Assembly: GCA_923184405.1 (NCBI GenBank) | Contig: OV299793.1 | Coordinates: forward strand, 1,879,131-1,901,702 | DNA length: 22,572 nt | DNA from: Neisseria meningitidis | Lineage (GTDB): Bacteria > Pseudomonadota > Gammaproteobacteria > Burkholderiales > Neisseriaceae | Reading direction: 5' to 3' | Shown: in pieces, positions 17,426-22,572 of the stretch | Numbering within the stretch: position 1 is the stretch's first letter | Layout of the letters: every line of letters starts with the position of its first letter | Made by a program: the position numbers and the translations under genes | The notes under the pieces: generated by a model | Databases searched by the model: none | What the model was told of the DNA's origin: nothing | What the model saw: the letters and a program-made list of their open reading frames with translations, nothing else

Positions 17426-18019
17426 GTGAAAAAACGATGCCCACAAATCAGCGTCTAAACCCTGGCCCAGACTCCGCGTGTTCCAAAAATTCTGGTAGGA
17501 CACAAAAGGATCGGATAGGTTCAAGGTAAACGCCACGTAGCAAGTCTCAAAGCAAAAATCATGTGCACATTCTTAAAAGAAAAGATCCTAACCCGCCTAT
17601 CTGCACCTTGAGCATACAGCCTCAGCCGCAGCCAACAGGGCAGAACGCATTCAACTTCCGCCGCATGGAAACCGACAAAAAAGGCCACAAATGACCTCGA
17701 CAAGACAAAAACACCAAAGAAACGCTGGAAAAAATCTGGTTTGGAAAATATGCGTTATGTCGGCATTTTGAAGTCTGACAGAAAGTCTCCGGTTTCAGTC
17801 AAGGATGAAGGTTATGTCTACATCTCACGGTGTCGGCAACTATTTGGGACAAAAACTACATGGCAGAATCGAAAGCATTACCGACGACAGCATCGTCCTG
17901 AACGAGCTGATAGGAGTACACGCACGGGCAACTGGTCTCCTGTAAAGCAGAACCGGCTGTTGAATTCTTCCGACAAAAACACCAAACAAGCGGCAGCACC
18001 CGCCGCAGAACAAAATTAA
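17426..18019 (+). CDS. pilP: Type IV pilus lipoprotein PilP (badly read)
   Basis: Inner-membrane-anchored lipoprotein that bridges the PilN/PilO complex and the periplasmic domains of PilQ. The start is uncertain: GTGAAA at 17426 follows GGGAAACC and stands where the family has ATGAAACAC. The lipobox Cys is probably TGT at 17479-17481 (family LSACS; here SACS). Other pieces are NAFNFRRMETDKKG (17647-17685), KETLEK, LENMRYVGILKS (17738-17775), GFI, EGYVY, VGNYLG (17828-17850), GRIESITDDSIVLNELI (17862-17912), GNW, and NSSDKNTKQAAAPAAEQN-stop (17965-18019). The span of 594 bases exceeds the roughly 546 expected, so this stretch holds many insertions. The middle, 17500-17640, is nearly unreadable. 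Followed by pilQ after 18 bases. Confidence 0.87.
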
Positions 18020-18037
18020 GAAGAGGATTACTCCAAC

Positions 18038-20340
18038 ATGAATACCAAACTGACAAAATCATTTCCCGTCAGCAATGACGCAACCGAACGAAGTACACAC
18101 AGCATCGGCAGGAAACATTACAGACATCAAAGTTTCCTCCTGCCCAACAAACAGAAAAGCCACGTAGTGCAGCTTTGACAAAGAGAGATTGTCAACCGGA
18201 CCCGACTTTCTGCAACTCTCCTCACCTAACCGCATCGCCTTGGACTTTGGAACAAACTCTAACATTTCCATGGATCAACAGGTACTCGAACATGCTGGAT
18301 CCCTTCCGTTGAGCAAAAAATCAGTGCCGCACAAAACAGCAGCCAGGCAAGCACCGTTCTGGAACCCGAATCAAACCGGGCCAATACAATACCTGAAGTA
18401 CGCGGGAACAAAGTATGATATTCATTAAGAAACGCAAAATACTGTGTCCGCACCCGCACGCCCCGCCGTAAAAGCCGCGCCTGCCGAATATAAAAAACAA
18501 CAGGCTGCCGCACAGTTTACTAAGTCCGCAGTATCCGTATCCAAACCCTTTAACGCGGCAAAACAACAGGCTGCCGCACCATTTACCGAGTCCGTAGTAT
18601 CCGTATCCGCACCGTTCAGCCCGGCAAAACAACAGGCGGCGGCATCAGCAAAACAACAGACGCGCAGCACCAGCAAAACAACAGGCGGCAGCACCAGCAA
18701 AACAAACCAATATCGATTTCCGCAAAGACGGCAAAAATGCCGGCATTATCAAATGGCTGCATTGGGCTTTGCCGGGCAGCCCGACATCAGCCAACAGCAC
18801 GACCACATCATCGTTACGCTGAAAAACCATACCCTGCCGACCACGCTCCAACGCAGTTTGGATGTGGCAGACTTTAAAACACCGGTTCAAAGGTTACGCT
18901 GAAACGCCTCAATAACGACACCCAGCTGATTATCACAACAGCAAGCAACTGGGAACTCGTCAACAAATCCGCCGCGCCCGGATACTTTACCTTCCAAGTC
19001 CTGCCGAAAAAACAAAACCTCGAGTCAGGCGGCGTGAACAATGCGCCCAAAACGTTCACAGGCCGGAAAATCTCCCTTGACTTCCAAGATGTCGAAATCC
19101 GCACCATCCTGCAGATTTTGGCAAAAGAATCGGGATGAACATTGTTGCCAGCGACTCCGTCAACGGCAAAATGACCCTCTCCCTCAAAGACGTACCTTGG
19201 GATCAGGCTTTGGATTTGGCTATGCAGGCACGCAACCTCGATATGCGCCAACAAGGGAACATCGTCAACATCGCGCCCCGCGACGAGCTGCTTGCCAAAG
19301 ACAAAGCCTTCTTACAGGCGGAAAAAGACATTGCCGATCTGGGCGCGCTGTATTCACAAAACTTCCAATTGAAATAACAAAAATGTGGAAGAATTCCGCA
19401 GCATCCTGCGTTTGGACAATGCCGACACAACCGGAAACCGCAACACGCTTGTCAGCGGCAGGGGCAGCGTGCTGATCGATCCCGCCACCAATACCCTGAT
19501 TGTTACCGATACCCGCAGCGTCATCGAAAAATTCCGCAAACTGATTGACGAATTGGACGTACCCGCGCAACAAGTGATGATTGAGGCGCGTATCGTCGAA
19601 GCGGCAGACGGCTTCTCGCGCGATTTCGGCGTTAAATTCGGCGCGACAGGCAAGAAAAAGCTGAAAAATGATACAAGCGCATTCGGCTGGGGGGTAAACT
19701 CCGGCTTCGGCGGCAACGATAAATGCGGGGCCGAAACCAAAATCAACCTGCCGATTACCGCTGACGCAAACAGCATTTCGCTGGTGCGCACGATTTCCTC
19801 CGGTGCCTTGACGTTGGAATTGTCCGCATCCGAATCGCTTTCAAAAACCAAAACGCTTGCCAATCAGCGCGTGCTGACCCAAAACCGCAAAGAGGCAGCA
19901 AAATCGAATCCGGTTACGAAATTCATTTCACCGTAAACTCAATCGCGAACGGCGGCAGCAGCACGAACACGGAACTCAATAAAGCCGTCTTGGTGCTGAC
20001 CGTTAAACAGAACGTCACGCACGACGGCCAAATCATTATGAAAATCAAAATCAGCAAGGACTCGCCTGCGCAATGTGCCTCCGGTAATCAGACGATCCTG
20101 TGTATTTCGACCAAAAACCTGAATACACAGGCTATGGTTGAAAACGGCGGAACATTGATTGTCGACGGTATTTATGAAGAAGACAACGGCAATACGCTGA
20201 CCAAAGTCCACATGTTGAGCGACATCCCAGTAATCTGCAACCTGTTGAAAACATGCGGAACCAAGACGGACCGCCGAGAACTGCTGAGTGTCATTACCGA
20301 GAGGATTAAGGATACGGCCGGCAACAGACTGCGCTATTGA
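18038..20340 (+). CDS. pilQ: Type IV pilus secretin PilQ
   Basis: Forms the outer-membrane ring through which the pilus passes and through which DNA enters during transformation. The start at 18038 (MNTKLTK) follows AGAGGA. Its signal peptide is overwritten at 18071-18098 by adapter-like bases. The mature part begins at [10 protein letters not shown], with the AMIN-type region ([17 protein letters not shown], to about 18430). Basic repeats follow (18490-18706), then [14 protein letters not shown] and a second AMIN-type domain (18715-18985), the STN domain ([22 protein letters not shown] to [18 protein letters not shown], 19070-19260), an N1/NolW region ([16 protein letters not shown], 19390-19570) and the secretin domain ending NRLRY-stop. 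Single indels occur near 19137, 19376 and 19896. The conserved VPLLGDIP motif reads VHMLSDIP. Length fits about 765 residues. Confidence 0.94.
18071..18098 (-). other. Internal nanopore adapter-like sequence in pilQ
   Basis: AGCAAT, an extra G, then ACGCAACC and GAACGAAGTACA match the reverse-complemented ligation adapter over 26 bases with one insertion and two substitutions; GAACGAAGTACA is an exact 12-mer. It replaces most of the PilQ signal peptide. Part of the match (CGCAACCG) is shared with the expected native sequence, so some of the resemblance may be chance. Confidence 0.6.
18490..18706 (+). repeat. PilQ small basic repeat region
   Basis: The unit AAACAACAG (Lys-Gln-Gln) begins at 18495, 18561, 18627, 18651 and 18676, with a partial copy near 18700. 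The first three are 66 bases apart and the last three 24 to 25 bases apart, so two tandem periods are nested. The encoded protein is AKQQAAA joined by FTxSxVSVSxPF spacers. This is the known polymorphic basic repeat region of meningococcal PilQ. Confidence 0.85.
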
Positions 20341-20680
20341 TGCGTCAAAATAAGAGCATATGTAAAACGGCATATGACAATTCTAGATGCTGCCTGCAAC
20401 CACAGAAATGAAGTAATTAACGCGCAGGCAAAAATCCAAATTGTCCGTGTGCCTGATGATCATAGAATGGTAAATTCTGAGCAGACATTCTCGAGGATGC
20501 AGAAATAGAGGAGATTAAGATACGGACATGGAGGATAAAGACCAGTTGCAAAGGAACGCTGGATTCCAATATTGTGAGAATGACATCGAACAAATATTTG
20601 GAAAAGCCATAGAAGTTCCAGCAAAGCCTATGAATCACAATATTTCCACATTCCAATGAAACTCGACGCAGCAACTTAAA
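20341..20680. other. Intergenic region after pilQ, no gene recognised
   Basis: About 340 bases with no convincing ORF, no uptake-sequence hairpin and no repeat I recognise. No clear terminator for the pil operon is visible just after the pilQ stop, which is unexpected because the other transcription units here end in uptake-sequence hairpins. Confidence 0.5.
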
Positions 20681-20688
20681 AGCTCGTC

Positions 20689-21052
20689 ATTCCCGCAAAG
20701 GCGAGGAATCAGGTCCGTTCAGTCTCTGGAACATATCCGATAAATTCCTGTTGCTCTGCGGTTCTAGATTCCCACCTTTAGTGGGAATGACGGATGAAGG
20801 GTTATCCGCAATACAGAGCAAGCCCACCTGCAAACATAGCAATCTCGTAATTGCGAACAACAGGCCGACATTCCAAATCGGCGTCTCTAAGTCTGCGTCA
20901 TTCCCGCGCAACCGGGAATCTAGGTCCGTCGGTTCAGGTACTTATCGGATAAAACGGTTTCACCAAACCTGTGTTCTAGATTCCCACTTTCGTGGGAATG
21001 ACGGATATGGGACTCCGTGCGGACGTATTCGGATTTCCGCCTGCGCGGGAAT
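20689..21052. repeat. dRS3/NIME repeat array
   Basis: Five copies of a 20-base inverted repeat of the dRS3 type (ATTCCCGC and a pairing GCGGGAAT) lie at 20689-20709, 20768-20788, 20900-20919, 20980-20999 and 21033-21052. Between them are related spacers of 60 to 110 bases that share blocks such as GGTCCGT and TTCTAGATTCCCA. This alternation of dRS3 and longer repeats is the neisserial intergenic mosaic element arrangement. dRS3 copies are known target sites for filamentous prophage integration in meningococci. No gene lies inside. Confidence 0.88.
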
Positions 21053-21078
21053 GACGGCGACAGATGCCCAACGGTCTT

Positions 21079-21232
21079 TATAGTGGATTAACAAAATCAG
21101 GACAAGGCGATGAAGCCGCAGACAGTACAAATAGTACGGAATCGATTCACTTGGTGCTTCAGCACCTTAGAGAATCGTTCACTTTGAGCTAAGGCGAGGC
21201 AACGCCGTACTGGTTTTTGTTAATCCACTATA
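21079..21232. repeat. Full-length Correia element
   Basis: Starts TATAGTGGATTAAC and ends GTTAATCCACTATA, perfect inverted ends, 154 bases apart including TA at both outer edges. The interior holds the usual blocks (ACAAGGCGATGAAGCCGCAG, AGTACGG, GCTTCAGCACCTTAGAGAATC, GGCGAGGCAACGCCGTAC). This is a small non-autonomous element of the mariner-like type, known in Neisseria to carry promoters and, when transcribed, RNase III sites; full-length copies also contain an IHF-binding site. It lies about 295 bases upstream of aroK. Confidence 0.95.
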
Positions 21233-21526
21233 GTATTGATAAACATATTATCTTCAATATATTCAATTGATAATTGTTTACCTAAGCAAAGATAATTGCC
21301 TTTTCCTGACAAACAAGTGAAATCAACGGATTGTCAAAACACAGCCTGAAATAAAAACCTCCCTGATTTCTTTTATTTGTCCTTAAAATCAGAAAGGTTC
21401 GGATGGTCGGGTTATTTTTCCAAACGTACCGCCGCCCTGCCGATTTCGTATAAAATTCCGCCGTAACCCGACAAGCCCGAACCCTGTCGCCCCGAAAGGC
21501 AGGGTGTCAAACATTAAGGAATTGTG
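21233..21526 (+). other. aroK upstream region
   Basis: About 290 bases, AT-rich from 21233 to 21380, then more GC-rich. The hairpin-forming CCCTGTCGCCCCGAAAGGCAG lies just before the ribosome-binding site. I cannot assign a promoter with confidence; the AT-rich part is the likely place. No gene recognised. Confidence 0.4.
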
Positions 21527-22039
21527 ATGAAAAACTTTAACGGCAAACTCATCCTCATCGGACTGATGGGCGCAGGCAAAACCACGCTGGGTAAACAAAT
21601 GGCGCAGCGGCTGGATCACCGTTTTGACGACAGCGATCACGAAATCGCCGCAGCCGCCGCCGTTCCCATCCCCACCATATTTGAAATGGAAGGCGAACAG
21701 GGATTCCGTTCGCGCGAAACCGCCATACTCAAAAAGCTGGTTATCCTGCCCCATATCGTCACTGTCCACAGACGGCGGCGCGGTGTTAAAAGAAGAAAAC
21801 CGCGCCCTTATCCGCAAAAGCGGCACAGTCGACTATCTGCACGCCCTGCCCGAAATCCTGCTCGAACGCACGCGCTGCGACAACAGCCGTCCTTTGCCGC
21901 AAGTTGCCGATCCAGAGATGAAATTACCTGAACACTACGCCGCACGCGACCCCGTTTACCGCCAAACCGCCGACTTTACCGTAGAATCGGCAAACTGCCG
22001 GAAACCGTGCAAACCCTGCTCAAACGCTTATCCAGATAA
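21527..22039 (+). CDS. aroK: Shikimate kinase (one or two frameshifts)
   Basis: Phosphorylates shikimate at the 3-hydroxyl with ATP, the fifth step of the shikimate pathway, in the cytoplasm. The start at 21527 ([24 protein letters not shown]) follows AAGGA; a GTG three bases upstream is a less likely start. The Walker A motif is GLMGAGKTT. Then [35 protein letters not shown] holds the shikimate-binding Asp and Arg regions (family DSDxxIE, FRxxE). The frame shifts near 21765; in the new frame come the [35 protein letters not shown] region (family STGGG substrate loop) and [14 protein letters not shown], the lid region. A second shift near 21990 recovers the end (LSR-stop, 22037-22039). The 513-base span matches 170 residues. 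Followed by aroB 79 bases downstream. Confidence 0.92.
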
Positions 22040-22118
22040 ACCGGCACATGCGCCGCGCCCAGAAAACCAAACTGCGCTCTGCCTGGCGGGCTTATGGTTC
22101 AAACTTTAAGGAACAACA

Positions 22119-22572
22119 ATGAAAACACTGACCGTACACACCCAGTCCCATTGCTACCCCATCTTATCGACAACGGACTGCTGCCGCAGGCAGGAAGCCT
22201 ACTCAAACCGCATTTGGGCAAACGCGCCGCCATCATCGCCAACGAAACAGTCGCCCCGCTCTACCTCGGCACGCTTCAGACGGCATTAGATGCGGCAGGC
22301 GTATCCCATTTAAGCATCATCCTGCCAGACGGCGAGGCGCACAAAAACAGGCAGACGCTCAACCTCATCTTTGACGGGCTGATATAAAACCGAACCGAAC
22401 GCAAAACAACACGAGAAAGCAATGGAGGCAGGCGAAATAATCGGAGAAATAGCACGGCAAGTGAAAACAAAGCAACCTACAATGCGGACTAGCAGCAAAG
22501 AATAGTGAAAACACAGCAACAAGTAACGGACGAAACACAATGTAAACTAAAGTAGTGGGAGCAGCGTAACTT
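22119..22572 (+). CDS. aroB: 3-dehydroquinate synthase, N-terminal part (cut by window end)
   Basis: Converts DAHP to 3-dehydroquinate, the second step of the shikimate pathway, using NAD and a divalent metal. The start at 22119 (MKTLTVHT) follows AAGGAAC. One indel near 22145 shifts the frame into [73 protein letters not shown], which includes the NAD-binding start and the DGEAHK motif. The open frame ends at 22385 at a TAA that replaces Met-Gln codons (family FDGLMQNRAERKTT). Beyond that the family sequence (ALGGGVIGDMAGFAAA) can still be traced to about 22490 although many bases have become A. An uptake sequence 12-mer lies in the coding region at 22275-22286. Likely cotranscribed with aroK. 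Confidence 0.92.
22275..22286 (-). repeat. Coding-region DNA uptake sequence in aroB
   Basis: TTCAGACGGCAT is an exact reverse complement of the 12-mer neisserial uptake sequence and is translated as part of LQTAL in aroB. It lacks a paired copy, so it does not form a terminator. Confidence 0.9.

Noticed and set aside
20689..21052. A CRISPR array, because short palindromic repeats alternate with spacers.
   Set aside because: The repeats are 20-base dRS3 types with irregular spacing, the spacers resemble each other, and no cas gene is near.
22559..22572. Terminal AGCAGCGTAACTT as the closing adapter of the last read.
   Set aside because: It resembles the adapter complement, but the match is short with a gap and lies in heavily degraded sequence, so I do not count it.
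3811..22572. Genome decay: most genes in the window are pseudogenes.
   Set aside because: Essential genes (metK, tsaD, engB) are broken as often as the rest, spans match full-length proteins, breaks are mostly single-base indels, and adapter sequence is present. Read error explains this better.

Overview
This window looks like a piece of a Neisseria chromosome, most likely N. meningitidis or a close relative. The evidence is the many copies of the neisserial DNA uptake sequence (GCCGTCTGAA, often the 12-mer ATGCCGTCTGAA), an IS1106-type insertion sequence, a full-length Correia element, an array of dRS3-type repeats, and the gene order metK, lpxL, tsaD, ccsA, resB, cytochrome c4, engB, ponA, pilMNOPQ, aroK, aroB, which I recognise from pathogenic Neisseria. 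I cannot fix the species from the sequence alone.

The sequence is unpolished. It opens with a nearly perfect Oxford Nanopore ligation-adapter sequence, and adapter-like sequence recurs at about 3551, 3674, 5126 and 18071. Almost every conserved gene is broken by one-base indels, scattered nonsense changes and A-biased substitutions. I therefore annotate each gene over its whole homologous span, as an intact gene read with errors, and not as a set of short ORFs or true pseudogenes. Coordinates of starts and stops rest on family alignment from memory, allowing for frameshifts.

Layout. 1-1260: adapter followed by A-rich sequence with no recognisable gene, probably a low-quality read end. 1266-2285 (minus): a small partition-type operon, ParA plus a ribbon-helix-helix-like protein, of plasmid or island character. 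2485 to about 3680: an IS1106-like element. 3700-3810: Correia fragment and metK terminator. 3811-5044 (minus): metK. 5417-6260 (plus): lipid A acyltransferase. 6304-7394 (minus): tsaD. 7511-10697 (minus): the ResB/CcsA cytochrome c maturation pair. 10911-11530 (minus): cytochrome c4. 11736-12365 (plus): engB. 12478-14877 (minus): ponA. 15028-20340 (plus): the type IV pilus operon pilMNOPQ. 20341-21526: repeat-rich intergenic region. 21527-22039 and 22119 to the end (plus): aroK and aroB.

Functionally, resB and ccsA mature c-type cytochromes and lie downstream of cytochrome c4, one of their natural substrates. PilM, N, O and P form the inner-membrane and periplasmic alignment complex that connects to the PilQ secretin. 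ponA, which makes peptidoglycan, diverges from pilM. aroK and aroB belong to the shikimate pathway. I found no convincing undescribed system. The strongest unexpected signal is the technical one (adapters and joins). The most interesting biological one is the partition operon beside IS1106, whose linkage to metK may be an assembly artefact.
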